NCBI GenBank assembly: GCA_034359265.1
Contig: CP136893.1
Location: forward strand, 46,387,501-46,451,500
Source of the DNA: Canna indica
Taxonomy: Eukaryota; Streptophyta; Magnoliopsida; Zingiberales; Cannaceae
DNA: 64,000 nt
Direction of reading: 5' to 3'
The position numbers were made by a program, and so were the translations under genes. Positions 34,193 through 47,300 of the stretch are shown here, piece by piece. Every line of letters begins with the position of its first letter. The stretch's first letter is position 1. The notes below the pieces were generated by a model. That model did no database searches and was not told where the DNA came from. It saw only the letters and a program-made list of their open reading frames with translations.

Positions 34193-35846
34193 TGTTGGCC
34201 TAAGGTTTTCTACCTTGGTCTTAATCTCGGTTTTGATGATAACAAACATGGAACTAATGTTTCATTGAGAAAAATCGAAGAAATCGGAGAAATCGGCAAG
34301 GATGCTCGTCGACACTCAGGATTCTTCAAGAAGTTAGAGTTTAGATTTAGGGTGTCTAGAATGTGATGTAATCCTCTTTATGATGCAAAGAACCCAAAAA
34401 TCAAACCCGAACCCCAAAATATGAAAACTCAAAAACCGCCCTGAAATTCACTAAGCCTAGGGAGCTCCTTGGAGGGCTATATGACCTAAACATTTTCTTG
34501 ACACAAAAAATGGCGATAATTATTCCTTGGGTAAAAACTAGATAACGAGGTATTTTTGAGGGATTTTTGGAAGCCTTTAGCATACCCATATTTGACTCGG
34601 GAGATTAGAAAATTTTCGTTTTTCGAAAATTTGTACTAGACCCCAAAAAACTAGATTTTGGTTCTTAAGGATTTTGATTTTATAGACATTTTTATTGAAT
34701 CCAAATGGGGGGTAATCCTTATATAACATTTGTGTTTTAAAGTTATTAGCTTAAAGTTAAGAAATATTATATAAGTAGACTTAGCGAAGACGGAACAAAA
34801 AAATGAACAAACAAGCAAAGAATTCTACCCTGCCCAGGTTCGGTCGACTGACCGAAGGAGAAGGCATTTCGGTCGACCGATCTTTGCCCAAAAGCAGCAG
34901 ATTGCCTTCGATCACTCGGCGGTCGCTCGGTCAGTCAATCGACGATCGGTTGGACAAGCGACCGTCACTCGGCGGTCGCTCGGTCAGTCAATCGACAATC
35001 GATCGGACAAGCGATCGGTGGTCGGTAACGGGCAAAAATTCGCTCGTTAAGTAGAGGAAGCTCTCTCTTCTCTTCATGGCTTATAAATAGGAAGCCATGA
35101 GAGCCTTCCTTGATAATGTTGATCACCTCTAACCTCCTTGAGCCATCTTTTGATCAATTCTAAGCCATCATTGAGTCAATCTTGTGAAAACCCTAGCTTG
35201 AGCCAAAATCCTTGATATTGCCTTCATTCCTTCATTGATTAACCATCAAAGGCATCAAGAGGAAGCTAGGAATCTTGATTTGGAGCTAAGTATTTTATTG
35301 TTTGATTTATTTCTCCATTTAGTATTGTATTTTCTTGCTTATTTCTTTGTATTTGAGTTTGTGTAAAACCTAGACTGTGGGTCTTGAAATTAGGTGGTAG
35401 CTTTGGTGTTTGAGGTTTAAATCCACCGATGTAAACGTAGTTTACTGGGATTAGTTGAGTTATCCTTAGGTTGAGGTGAGAGAGTGCTCTCGGTAGGAAG
35501 GCGGGATACTTCCGGGTGTGGAAGTGCCTTCGGTTTGAGAGCGGAGACTTTTCAGTGTAAAGTCCTTATTGTAAGGAAACTAATTAATCTAGTTAAACTA
35601 GTTTGGAAATCCTAAGCAGGGTGCTTAGATAGTGGAGTAGGCATTGGGGCCGAACCACTATAAATAATTATGTTAGCATTGTTTACCTTGTATTTCTTAT
35701 TGCTTATCATTTATATATTGCTTCCGCTTACTACTCTATTTGTGAATTGCCTAAGTAATCTAAGAAATGATTAAAACCGAATTTAGGCAAATAGATTTAG
35801 TTAACATACTATTCACCCCCGCTCTAGTGTGGTCATTTCACGAACA
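34193..35846 (+). repeat. Sirevirus-type solo LTR with CCATC duplication
   Basis: Runs from TGTTGGCCTAAGG to TTTCACGAACA, 1654 bp. CCATC is at 34188-34192 and 35847-35851. U3 palindromes, including a tandem GGTCGCTCGGTCAGTCAATC stretch (about 34920-35000), precede TATAAATAG near 35082. One of the best preserved copies. Confidence 0.92.
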
Positions 35847-35851
35847 CCATC

Positions 35852-37578
35852 ACTTTGGGGCATTCCCTCCCCTCACCGGAACAAGCTCTTCCGAATCGTC
35901 TCTTTGGGGCATACATTTCCCTCACCGGTCAAAATTCTGGACCATCTCTTTGGGGTATGATCTCCCCTCACCGGCCAAAACTTTTGGAATAGTGCCAACA
36001 CCGTCTCTTTGGGGCATACCCTTCCCTCACAGGCGATGCTTCCGGGATCATGCACCAAGCATAGCACACATACACATACATAGCACACTAAGGAGAATAG
36101 TCCATCCACGTAACAAATATGACATAAATATGCTATGATCATACCTCGGTCCCTCCATGTCCTCATGCCATACATCACATCTCACATGTCTATAAGTAAA
36201 TGATGCTCATTCCATGTAATTTTGAAACATAATACACACAGGCCATGAATATATACATAATATCATATCAGTGCATCATATAAATCATGTCATTAAGAAT
36301 TAAGTATATCTCAACCTGCATATCACCACAAGCATACGGCATAGGCATGTATCAACATAATAGAACATGTAAGCAATAAAATAATTAGTCATGAAGAGTC
36401 CTTATGCAAGGTCATAAAACATAGCGAGCATATACGATAAAAGACTAACCCCATATGATCCCTAACTGCACGTACTAGGGCCGGCCTACTCGCTTACCCG
36501 AGTGCTCTAAAAGCAAGGGGGGTTCGGCACCTAGAAGCTCTCCATAGGGTCGTTTCAACACAACGTTCATCCTAAATTCACATGTCTCTAAGTTCCTTAT
36601 TTTTCCCAATTATAGGTCTCTACATTAGCGCATGTTCTAGTGACATATGAAAATATTCTTAATGTGAAGTCTCAATGTTTAAACACGTATCGAGATCCTA
36701 TACATGGGTTATTAGGGGCCGGCCGACCCACTTAAGTCCTTAGGGAACCCTTTAGGAGGGGCGGCACACCCTATAACCCCAACCTTTCTCTTCTACCAAG
36801 AGGCAAGAAATCATTACTATCAAGAACTACCATCAAGAATCAAGAATCCCATCAAGACACCAAAAGGGAAGGGGTGGCGGCTCCTCAAAGATTTTCCATG
36901 AGGCACGCAGCTAAGACCCAAAATCCTGACGAAGAAATCTACAGCAAACAACGTAAAAACATTCATCGATCCTTTACTCGAATTCGATACGAGAAAATTC
37001 AACTAAAAATCTGTGAAAAACCCCTATCATAGGGGTGGCGGCATTATGAAGGAGATGGGGGGAAGAGGGCTTTATCCACTCAACTTTTTGGAGAAAAACG
37101 GAGAGGAAGAAGAAGCTAGGGACCTTCCTACAATGGATGCCGACGAACTCGCGAATTTTGGCCTCCGATTTGTTCCCTCCCTACTCAGCATCGCCCCTCT
37201 CTCTCTCTCTCTCTCATCTTGCCTCAGGTGGCGTGCAGCTAAACCCCAGGCTGCACGCCCCAGGTGGATTTTTATGGGGTCTGGTCGACCCCAAATGACC
37301 AAAATGCCCCTCCTTAAGTGAGTCGACTTATAAAATCTATATCTAACATGTTCTAACTTTGATTCGAGTTCCGATTGAACCACTAGACTCGACTCGAGGT
37401 CCTCTATACTCTTAGCATGCTAAATCACATAAATATTATAAATAAAATTTTCCTAAATTTTTCTACATCAATTGCTTACTCGGAATTAATCCCGAAACTT
37501 TTCGCCAGCCCACGCTAACTCGAGCCTACGATCCCCTACTGAAGGACAAAATATAATTATTAAAATTTTGGTCATAAC
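35852..37578 (-). repeat. Gypsy-like LTR of a second type, 5' part
   Basis: Begins (minus) TGTTATGACCAAAA at about 37578. A CT microsatellite lies at 37197-37214 and a short GGGGTGGCGGC leader near 37035. A tandem block (35847-36052) of four units shares CTCTTTGGGGCAT and CCCCTCACCGG, at a place comparable with the hairpin array of the other LTR family. The two ends do not show a target duplication. Confidence 0.5.
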
Positions 37579-38460
37579 ACAAATGCTACATAAGATCTAT
37601 AGGGATAGGTCTAAAATGATGCTTGGGTTATCCCAATCTAAGTATATTGATATCATGTTAAGGATGTTTAATATGGAAATCAATAAAAGAGGTTACTTAC
37701 CTATGAGTCATGACATTAGTCTCTCCAAGAAGATGTCCCCAAAGACACCTGAGGATAGACAAATCATGAGTGAGATCCTTTATGCCTCGACAGTAGGACC
37801 CTTTATTTATGCGATGCTTTGCACTCAATCTAATGTCGTTTATGCGCAGGGGGTAACTAGTAGATTTCAGACAGACCCTGGAGAAGGACATTGGAAAGTT
37901 GTGAAGAACATCCCCAAGTACTTGAGAAGGACTAGATATGTTTTTTTGATATATGGAGGATCTGAATTAAAACTGGTGGGCTACACTGACTCTAGCTTCT
38001 AGTCGGATCCAAATGATAGTAAATCCATCTAAGGGTATGTGTTTACCTTGAATGGTGGGGCAGTGAGCTGGAAGAGTTCCAAACAGAGTACTATGGCCGA
38101 CTCGATGACTTAAGTTGGGTACATTGTTGCGAGCGAAGTCGCCAAGGAGGGAGTATGGATAAAGGAGTTTATCTCTGAGTTGCGAGTCATTCCTGAGGTT
38201 GCGGGTCCAGTTCTCATATACAATGATAATTTTAGGGTTGTTTCTCAAACAAAGGAACCATGATCCCACCATAAATCAAAACACATCCTCATGCGATATC
38301 ACCTAATCAGAGAGATCGTTGGAAGAAGAGGTGATATGAGTGTCGAGCGAGTAGACACTAATGACAATTTAGTAGATCCATTCACTAAACCATTAGGATA
38401 GCAAGAGTTCTACCACAACCTAAATTGTATGGGTATTAGATACTATGGTGATTGGCTTTA
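37579..38460 (+). pseudogene. Ty1/copia RT and RNase H remnant
   Basis: Starts inside the RT connection region (IYRDRSKMMLGLSQSKYID), then PEDRQIMSEILYASTVG and VGYTDSSF. RNase H follows, with TLNGGAVSWKS and, near the end, KSKHILMRYHLIREIV and NLVDPFTKPLG. Stops occur near 38000, 38030, 38110, 38262 and 38399. Everything upstream (gag, protease, integrase, RT active site) is absent. A CAAGTGAGTGAT tract and the 3' LTR follow directly, so this is the 3' end of a former element. Confidence 0.8.
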
Positions 38461-38475
38461 GTGCAAGTGAGTGAT

Positions 38476-39587
38476 TGAAGGGAATAGTTGCCAATCACAT
38501 GTCAATGTATTGAGAGACTATTCAAGGGTAATAAATAAAATGAGACATCTTTTCATCATATCCTGCATCTATAGTTGTTAATAGATTATGGTGAGCCCCA
38601 TGAACCAGGGCAATGATTCTAGGGCCATGATGAGATCATGTGAGTGAGACCTATAACCCAGAGGCCCAGTTTAAAATATTCCTAGTCGTAGGATCAACGA
38701 GTAGGGGATCGATGACTCCGATAAGACTAGTACATTTGGTACTGCCCTATTATAGGGGGCAGTTGATCTCACAGTTACATATGAGGCGTCATTAATGTAC
38801 AAGTTTAGGTTCTCATTAGAGAATGCATTAAAAGAATAGCCCGCTGGAAAATCCTTACATGAGTGTCAATAGACTGTTCCTCAAGTCATATAGGTGCAAG
38901 TAATCCTCTGACCTAATGTTGTCACAGTCACCTTGTGATTGATGACCTATCGCTTCGGTGTAGACCATAGCATGGCTCGCAAGTTGTTACGGTCACCTTA
39001 TGATTCATGACCTATCGCTTTGGTGTATAACCTAGCATGGCTCATAGAGATGTGTGTCGAATACTCTAGGCATAGTGCGACTGTCATGGAGGTGGATGAG
39101 CAACCAACAAGGAACCGGTTACTCCTAGTAAGAGGAGAGGACATCCTATATCTTCTAGCGAGTATCGCCTTGGAAAATCTTTGGTCAGAGTGGATATGAA
39201 AGTTGGAAAAGGGTTTGCAATCTTTCATCGTTGAGACGACGACTTGAGGGAGTGGATTACACATAGATCGATATTAGGGTTTGACACATCTTTCATACCC
39301 TAGCCGCATCCAGGACATTGTGTAGCTGAAGTATTTGATTGCACGAGAACTAACTACCGAAGGACATTCGATACCTAGTGATTGAACCTCACACTATTCG
39401 GGTAATCATGATACATTGCTAGACGTCAATCTTGACTTGTGAGTTAAGTTACAATCATGAGATGATTGGCGATTGCATTAAATGAGTTTAATAGAGGGTT
39501 GTGAAAATTCACATAGAATGTGTTTTATCGAATTGAGAATGCTCACTTGTGCATGACTCACTATCAGATTAGTATTGGGCCCAATGG
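38476..39587 (+). repeat. Ty1/copia 3' LTR, first part
   Basis: Starts TGAAGGGAATAGT after the purine-rich tract. The GTGAGCCCCATGAACC and GTCGTAGGATCA blocks match 4780-5100, and the CGCTTCGGTGTA / CGCTTTGGTGTATA block is duplicated at about 38951 and 39017. It is interrupted at the AATGG target site (39583-39587) and resumes at 48954. Confidence 0.8.
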
Positions 39588-40208
39588 TGTTGGCCTAAGC
39601 TTTTCAACCATAGTCTTAATCTCGATTTTGATGATAATAAACATGAAACTAATGTATTCATGAAGAAATATTTTCAGGTTCCATATCAATTTGCGTGCGT
39701 CGTCCTCAATTGAAAAAATCAAAAAAATCGGCAAGGACAGCCGTAGACACTTGGATTTCATTGGGAAGATAGAGTTTAGATTTAGGGTGTCTAGTATGTG
39801 TTGTAAATCCTCTATTTGATGCATAAGAACCAAAAAATCGAAACCCGAACCCCAAAACATGAAAGCACAAAAAATTAGAAATCGGCCCTGAAATTCACTA
39901 AGCCTAGGGAGCTCCTTGGAGAGCTATATGACCTAGACATTTTCTTGGCACCAAAACTCCCGGTAATTGTTCCTTAGGTAAAAACTAGTTAACGACATAT
40001 TTTAAAGGAATTTTTGGAAGCCTTTAACCTACCCATATTTGACCTGGGAAATCATAAAATTTTCAGTTTTCGTAAATTTATACTATACTCCAAAACTTAG
40101 AATTTGATTCTTAAGGATTTTGATTTTCTAGATATTTTTATTGAATCTAAATGGTCGGTGGTCGATCGACCAACCATCAGCTGGCCACCGAATGGGTGAC
40201 GCCAACGA
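39588..40208 (+). repeat. Sirevirus-type LTR, first part, AATGG duplication
   Basis: Starts TGTTGGCCTAAGC at 39588 after AATGG. It reaches U3 palindromes (GGTCGATCGACC at 40158-40169) and is then broken by the chromovirus. The other end is at 48953, followed by AATGG again (48954-48958), so it was a solo LTR before the chromovirus arrived. Confidence 0.88.
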
Positions 40209-42474
40209 TGTAATATCTGAGATATTATGGCTAATTGCTATTATTCATTTTTATTTGTTTTCCAGTCTAGCGGGCTGATTTGAGGTCGAGTTGAGTTGAC
40301 TCATGGTCTCTGTACTTGTCAATACATTTTTAATGCATGTGCTTGGACATAATTATGATGCTTGTGTTGAGCATGGGGTTTAGCTTGGGTTGAGGGGTTA
40401 GCGAGTTTGGATCTGAGCTTGAGGTGGATAAGGGGGGGGGGTTGTAAAGAGGGTTTGGGAGGGGAGTATAACCCCCCCCCCCCCCCCCCCAATAGGCCAT
40501 GCGGCTCCTTGTTGGAGCCGCACAATCCATCTAGAGAGACGGGATTGAGAATTCTTGTTGTTTTCCGTTTCTATAGACGTGGGTGATGTTTTTTTTTGTG
40601 TTGTCATGAAAGAGGAGGCCCGAGGATCCCCCTTTGTGGTGCGGCAGCCCTAGGATTGTCCTAGGGGTGCTCGACCAAGGTGGGCCCTCAAGGTGTTCGT
40701 GACATTGCCTAAGAGAGTATGTTTATGTTGATGAGTTTTAAATCCCTTGATTTGAATCCTTGCCATGTTCTCATGATGTTGAATTATGTTTGATGTAAAA
40801 ATTATGAATCTCAGCGTGTTGAATCTATGATTTTGTATGAAAAGTTTAGATCTTGATGGCATGAGTTATATTCTTGATATTGTGAAAGTATGAATCTTGA
40901 TGTTGATGAAAGAACTTGATGCATGCTAATTATGTTTAGATGATAGGCTTTTGATTTAATAATCATTGTATATAATGGATGTAATCTAGTTTGGCAATAA
41001 AATATTTTGGGATGATTATTGCGGTGATTTCTGATTTAACTAATTAAGCATGCTAGAATATAATTATGCTAAGATTTAATGTTGGATTATCATTAATAAT
41101 GCTGAGATTTGTAACTGTTGTTGTGATGCGTGGTGATTTCTGAACATAGTCGTGTAACCTATCATTGTAACCAGAAAATATAGTCTGGAACCATAGGACA
41201 CACTCTAGAAACCAGATTTGGCTTGGGTACGCCAGAATTGGGCTCAAACAGTAGGCTAAAAACAAAACCTAATTTCAAGAATTTAAATTTTAATTGTAGA
41301 ATTAAAATTTAAGGGGCAAAATAAACTATTAAAGAGCCAACAAAAGAATTTAATTGAATGAAACAAAACCTCGTGGGTTGATGATATTGCGCGTCTGGGG
41401 TGTCGGGATCGGGCGTAGCGTGTAGCGGCATTTTCCCAGTGAGAAACCCTTAGGACACCGTGGATGACACTTGACTTAGGTCTTGTGGGCGCCATATCTT
41501 TCATGAATGGCGGAGAGGCTCGGGTAGGAGCCGGTTTGCGGGCTTGAGCCCGAAAGGTTGGATGGGTAAATCCCAACCCGTGTTTAAAAAGGAATAAGCT
41601 CGGATGGGCGAATCTCGATTATTCTCGTTTCTATCTGGAATAAGTTCGGATGGGCGAATCCCAATTATTCATGTTTCTTTTTGGAATAAGTTCAGATGGG
41701 TAAATCCCGATTATTCCCATATTTTTTCTTTAAGGGTATGTTATGTGATAAGTTCAGATGGGTAAAATCCGATTATCCTCGTAACCCTTGTGTGTGACTT
41801 GTATGCATTTAGGCATGGGTAGGCAGATAGGCCTGTTGTAAATTCACTGCTATGTGAATAGATTTGCCTTTGGGCATGAGATGGCCAAGTGGCCTATTAG
41901 TTAGTCATACCACAAGTTTTTTATTCTCCCTATAGGAGACAGGTGTATTCATGTATATATGTTATATCTTTGTGGTTGGTTTTGTGGTGGGGGTTGGTAG
42001 AACCGCTCACTGAGTTCCTTTGGACTCACCCTCATTTCTTTTCTATTTTTTTTGCAGAGCCCGACCAGTGAGGTAGGCTGAAGCACTCGGCGCGACTGGA
42101 GGGGCAAAGGAGTACCATTGATCTCATAACAGTCCTACTTAGGGGTCGTAGTCGAGTCTTGTTAGTATTTGATCATGAACATGGTATTTTAGCAGTTTTG
42201 GAGTTGTAGTCCTTTGGGACATTCATATGTTTTATTTTAGATTATGTTTCTTGAGAAAAATTGATAAACTTTTCGTCATTTATTTCCGTACTCTACTTGG
42301 CTTGTTAAACTTTATTTCTTAAAATAAAAACTGATTTGATTTCTCAATTGTAATAAAAACTTGTCTCGTATTTTTGCTATGTTTAATTCTGAGTTGACAT
42401 GTGCATGGGATAGGTTGCGGGGTATAGGCATGTATATCCTGGCCGGTCACGCGACCCTAAGATGGGGCGTGACA
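40209..42474 (+). repeat. Chromovirus 5' LTR (Tekay/Del-like)
   Basis: Runs from TGTAATATCTGAG to GGGGCGTGACA, 2266 bp. It includes a long G run (40432-40441), a C run of about 20 bases (40471-40490), hairpin GCGGCTCC/GGAGCCGC 40501-40521, a hairpin array at 41591-41778 and TTTTTTTTGCAG ending near 42058. The region with the GTGAGT donor of copies 1 and 2 is deleted. Confidence 0.9.
41591..41778 (+). repeat. Hairpin array in chromovirus 5' LTR (four units)
   Basis: Units with arms GGAATAA/TTATTCT, GGAATAA/TTATTCA, GGAATAA/TTATTCC and GATAA/TTATC. Cores vary as GTTCGGATGGGCGAATCCC or GTTCAGATGGGTAAATCCC. Confidence 0.65.
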
Positions 42475-42477
42475 ATG

Positions 42478-42489
42478 TGGTATCAGAGT
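42478..42489 (+). other. Primer binding site (tRNA-iMet type)
   Basis: TGGTATCAGAGT lies three bases after the LTR. It matches the common plant initiator-Met primer site TGGTATCAGAGC except for the last base. Confidence 0.9.
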
Positions 42490-42689
42490 ATGTGATTCGG
42501 TCTAACTATGACCTAGTGTCTGTTTACCATATAGGTCATTGCTAGCGTATCAATATATGGTAGGGTTGTGTTATGAGATCAATGGGCTAAGTGTGCACCT
42601 AAGCGCAGCTTGTGGTTAGTTTATTTTAAGATTCAAGGGTGAATTGAATTATCTAATTATGATGTTTTCTTTCTGGTGATCCTAGAGTA

Positions 42690-45510
42690 ATGGACGCTTT
42701 TAATGCCGCATGGAGCGGTAGTGGCAGTAACTCCACAGAGCGTCGAGGTTGGGGCTGAGGCTGAGGCTGGGGCCGGGGCCGTGGGAGAACGAAGGAGGCC
42801 TAAATTGGGACTGAGGCACTGAGGCACGGAGACAGGATCCCATGGTTGTGCAGTTGCAGGCCCGAGTGGCTGAGCTGACTGAGGCACTCCGCAGGGAGCA
42901 AGATTTGAGACAGCAGCCGCAACCGGTGCCGGCAGCACCTACGGTACCGGAGGTGGTCGAGCGAGTGGCACTAGTGGTTAGAGTCCTCGGAAGACCCACG
43001 TATGTAGATTTTGTCAAATACAGGCCATCGGAGTTTACAGGGACAAATCAACGAGTGGAGGTCACTAGTTTCCTTGGGGAATGCTATGAGTTGTGCATGG
43101 AGCTCAGTTGTTCTTCTGAGACGACCGCTTGGATGATCGGGTTGCAGCTGAGAGGACCAGCCAAGGATTGTCTTCACACTTGGAGGGACCGTAGAGCAGC
43201 AAGTGCACCACCCCTACCTAGGAGGAGTTGAGAGCCGCTATGGTGCAGAAGTACTTGCCGTTGAGCGTCCGAGATAAGCAAGCGAAAGAGTTCGAGCTAC
43301 TGCGCCAGACCGATAGTATGTCAGTTATGGACTACGAGATGGAGTTCACCTGACTCTCAAAGTACCATCCCACTTTGATAGCCACAGAGATTGCCAGGGA
43401 CAAGAGGTTTGTGTTGGGTGAAATGGCACACTAGAGGGAGGGTGAATAGTATGTTTACTAATTCTTATTACCTAATTTCGATTTTAATCGTTTCTTAAAT
43501 TATTTAGGCAAATCGCTATTTATCGATTAGATGCGGAAGCAAAAAATAAGACAATTAAGCACAAACATAATATCAATACTAACACATTGATTTATAGTGG
43601 TTCGGCCCCAATGCCTACTCCACTACCTAAGCACCCCACTTAGGATTTCCAAACTAAGTTTACTAGATTATATCTTATTTCCCTTACAATGAGGACTTTA
43701 CACCGGAAAGTCTCCGCTTGCCAACTGAAGGCACTTTCACACCCGGAAGTATCCTGCCTTCCTACCGAGAGCACTCTCCCACCTCAACCTAAGGGACAAC
43801 TAGAACTAATCCTAGTAAACTACGTTTACAACGGTGGAATTAAGCCTTAACACCAAGGCAACCACCAACCAAATCAAACCTAGCAACCTAGGTTTACACA
43901 AGTTTTAATACAATGAAAGAAACAAGAAATATACAAGTAATGGAGCAAAAAATACAACAATATAAATACTTAGCTCCAACACAATGAATCCTAGCTCCTC
44001 TTGATGCCTTGATGATGAATCAAATCAAACTTGAAGGCAAACTCTAGGAATGAAAGCTCAGACTAGGATTTCTCTGAAAAATGGCTCAATGAAGGTTAAG
44101 AGTGATCAAAAGTATCTTAGGAATGCTTTTGCATGGGTATTTATAGATCTAAGAAGAAATAGAACGAAACAGGCGGCTCAACAGGCGGAAAACTAGCTGT
44201 TACCGCCGTTCGGTCGCATGCCGATCGATCGTCGATCGACCACTTGAGCCATCACGGCTTTCTGTGCTTTGTACGCGCTATTCGGTAGACCGATGGGTCG
44301 ATCGAATGAGTTGTGGCTTCAGCGATCCGCGATCCGGTCGACCGGCGCACCCACTGCCATTTTTTCGACTCTGTCGGTCGATCGGTCGACCAACCAAAAA
44401 CTAGACAGACTGGGAAGTTAATAACTTTAAAACACAAATATTATATAAGGATTACCCCCCATTTGGATTCAATAAAAATATCTAAAAAATCAAAATCCTT
44501 AAGAATCAAAATCTAGTTTTGGGGTCTAGTACAAAATTTCAAAAAACAGAAATTTTCTAATTTTTTCGGTCAAATATGGTTAGGCTAAAGGCTTCAAAAA
44601 ATTCTTAAAAAATACCTCGTTATCTAATTTTAACCCAAGGAAAAATTACCATCATTTTTTATGACAAGAAACTATCTAGGTCATATAGCCCTCCAAGGAG
44701 CTCCCTAGGCTTAGTGAATTTTAGGATAGTTTCGAGTTTTCATATTTTGGGGTTCGAGATTGGTTTTTGAGTTTCAATTACCATCATCATGATGATTTAC
44801 AATTTTTCTAGACACTCTAAAACTAAACTCTAACTTCTCGAATAATCCCGATCGTCGACGAGCGTCCTTGCCGATTTCTTCGATTTCTCTGATTTTTCCG
44901 ATCGGGGATGTTGTGCGCTAACCGATATGGAACGTGAAAATAACTCTTCATGAAATCATTAGTTCCATATTTGTTATCATCAATACTAAAATTAAGACCA
45001 AGGTTGAAAACCTTAAGCCAACAGTTTGTTGAGGGGCTGAGGCTGCAGATCACTAGACTTATCCATTACACAAAGAACACTTCTTTTGCTCAGGTCATAG
45101 ACGAGGCGCTCCGGAAGGAGGCATTGGTACCGACTGACAAGCATGATGGACCTCAGAAGAAAAAGTTTTGGCCCCAGCACTTAGGGGGTCGACCAACTCA
45201 CTCTGAGGAGACTCGCTCGATGGTGGATCCACAGCAGGGCCGAGGACAGGACAGTGTCGGAAGCCGCATGGGTTCAGGACCGAGGACATCAATAGGAGGC
45301 TCACAGTGGAGGCCTAAGCCACAGCCGTGCAACCGATGTCACAAGAAGCACCGGGGAGCTTGATTTGGATGATTAGAGGCATGTTTTGGCTGTGGACAGG
45401 TTGGGCACTACAGGAAGGACTGTCCTGACAAAGGTAGTCAGCAACCTGATCGGATTAGAGGGAAGGCACCGATGTTAGTGGGTTCAGTAGCTCAGAGGGG
45501 TTAGACTCAG
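42690..45510 (+). pseudogene. Chromovirus Gag, split by a solo LTR
   Basis: Starts at the ATG at 42690 and shifts frame soon after. The main stretch (42842-43231) has an ELTEALRREQ coiled segment and the KYRPSEFTG and LRGPAKDCLHTW blocks of plant Ty3 Gag. A further frameshift follows, then WEELRAAMVQKYLP-like and QAKEFELLRQ blocks. The reading is broken by the LTR at 43412 and resumes at 45024 with VEGLRLQITRL. Further on are a degenerate PCNRCHKKH motif and a zinc knuckle CFGCGQVGHYRKDC near 45390. Stops near 43353, 45364 and 45503 and the frameshifts abolish function. Confidence 0.75.
43412..45023 (-). repeat. Sirevirus-type solo LTR with GTTTG duplication
   Basis: On plus it starts TGTTGGGTGAAATGGC and ends AAGCCAACA, 1612 bp. 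GTTTG is at 43407-43411 and 45024-45028. TATAAATA on minus is near 44139, with TCGA palindromes at 44220-44395. It lies inside the chromovirus gag. Taking it out with one GTTTG restores a continuous DKRF-VEGL reading. Confidence 0.92.
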
Positions 45511-46017
45511 GGCAGAGGATAGCAAGCTGGTGGTTCAGAGAGACCTACTGCACAGGTTTTTGCCTTGAACCGATAGGTCGCTAAGGCGTCTAGGGCAATA
45601 GTGACAAGTAACCTTACTGTTGGCTCTGTTATAGCTTTTGTTTTGTTTGATCCAAGTGCTACACATTCCTTTGTTTCTGCATTGTTTGCTGCTAAATTGC
45701 CGCATAAACCCTCTATGCTTGATTTGCCTCTTGTGGTGTCTACGCCTATGGGCGATGCTGTACTGGCAGAGACAGTCTTTCAGGGCTACGAGGTGGTCAT
45801 TTGTGGGCATGTACTAATGGCCGAATGGACACTCCTGTCGATGCTAGAACTTGATGTGATATTGGGCATGGACTGGTTGGCGGATCATTTCGCCTCAGTG
45901 GACTGCAGGGCTAAAACTGTTACCTTCAGTAAGCCCGGATTGCCCCAGATTACCTTTCAGGGTGAGGAAAGGGGAGACTCATTGGTGGCCATTTCAGCGC
46001 GTAGAAGCTACATCTAG
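45511..46017 (+). pseudogene. Chromovirus aspartic protease
   Basis: Retropepsin region. The active-site loop reads LFDPSATHSFVS, where plant Ty3 elements usually have D-S/T/P-G-ATHSF, so the glycine is replaced by serine. The second conserved block DVILGMDWL is intact. A stop at 46015-46017 separates it from RT. It would cut the polyprotein if active, but the loop change and the flanking stops make that unlikely. Confidence 0.75.
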
Positions 46018-47300
46018 GTAGTTGCCGGTCCTTCTTGGCTTTTGTGTCTGTGGTAGAGGGACGCGAAGGTGCGACCAGGGATATTGAGGAGACGCCAGTG
46101 GTATGCGGGTTCTCCGATGTTTTCCCAGAAGAGTTGCCAAGTTTACCCCCAGGTTTACCTTCAGTGGACACCAGAGATCGAATGACACCAGCTGAGTTAC
46201 GAGAGTTGAAGTCCCAGTTGTAGGAACTTCTTGATTTGGATTTCATACGCCTGAGTGTTTCGCCTTGGGGTGCTCCAGTGCTCTTCATGAAAAAGAAGGA
46301 TGGGACCTTGCGAATGTACATCGATTACCGACAACTTAACAAGGTGACAGTGAAGAATCGTTACCCGCTGCCCAGGATTGATGACTTGTTTGATCAGCTT
46401 CAAGGGGCTCAGTGGTTTTCTAAGATTGACCTGCGATCAGGGTACCACTAGTTGAGGATCCAGGATAGTGACATCCCTAAGACTGCTTTCAAATCGAGGT
46501 ATGGCCATTTTGAGTTTCTAGTTATGTTCTTTGGACTGACAAATGCACCAGCAACATTTATGGACCTGATGAATTGAGTGTTCAGAGAATACTTGGATAG
46601 ATTTGTGATTGTATTCATAGATGATAATCTAATATATTCCGAGAGTTGGGAGGAGCATGCTGAGCATTTGAGGATGGTTTTGGAGACTCTCAGGGAGCAC
46701 AAGTTATATGCCAAATTTTCCAAGTGCGAGTTTTGGCTAGAGAGTGTAGGGTTCCTTGGCCACGTGATGTCGAGGGAAGGGGTAAAGGTGAACCCTACGA
46801 AGATAGAAGCAGTTCAGAATTGGATGCGGCCGACTAATGTCACAAAAATTTGTAGCTTCTTGGGATTGGCAGGTTATTATAGGAAATTCGTGTAGAAGTT
46901 CCCCATGATTGCCGCACCATTGACCCGCCTGACCCAGAAGAAAGTCAAGTTCGTGTGGGGTAATAAGTGTGAGGAGAGCTTTCAGAAGCTCAACGTCTCT
47001 TTGGCGTTGGCACCGGTTCTAGCCGTACCATCGGGCTCAGGAGGGTTTGTTATTTATTATGATGTCTCTCGAGTCGGCTTGTGTTGTATTTTAATGCAGA
47101 ATGACAGGGTGATAGCTTATGTATCCCGTTAGTTGAAGGTCCACGAGACGAATTACCTGACTCATGATCTTGAGCTGGTAGCGGTGGTGTTCGCATTGAA
47201 GCTGTGGCGTCACTACCTTTATGGTGAGGCCTGTGAGATATACACTGATCCTAAGAGCCTCCAGTATTTGCTCACCCAGAAGGAGTTGAACCTGAGGCAA
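46018..47300 (+). pseudogene. Chromovirus reverse transcriptase and RNase H
   Basis: RT blocks in order: [60 protein letters not shown], a [14 protein letters not shown] block, active site FIDDNLIYS (46614-46640), and then [11 protein letters not shown]. RNase H follows: KPVL-type core, [32 protein letters not shown], and [11 protein letters not shown]. In-frame stops are at about 46221, 46449, 46576, 46893 and 47130. The sequence jumps after [11 protein letters not shown] (about 47300) directly to the integrase C-terminal region. Confidence 0.85.

Noticed and set aside
40432..40490. G and C runs considered as G-quadruplex or origin signal
   Set aside because: Long mononucleotide runs beside the LTR promoter hairpin differ in length among copies and look like slippage; the long C run may even contain sequencing or assembly error.
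42478..42490. tRNA gene at the TGGTATCAGAG motif
   Set aside because: It is the primer binding site after the LTR; no tRNA cloverleaf surrounds it.
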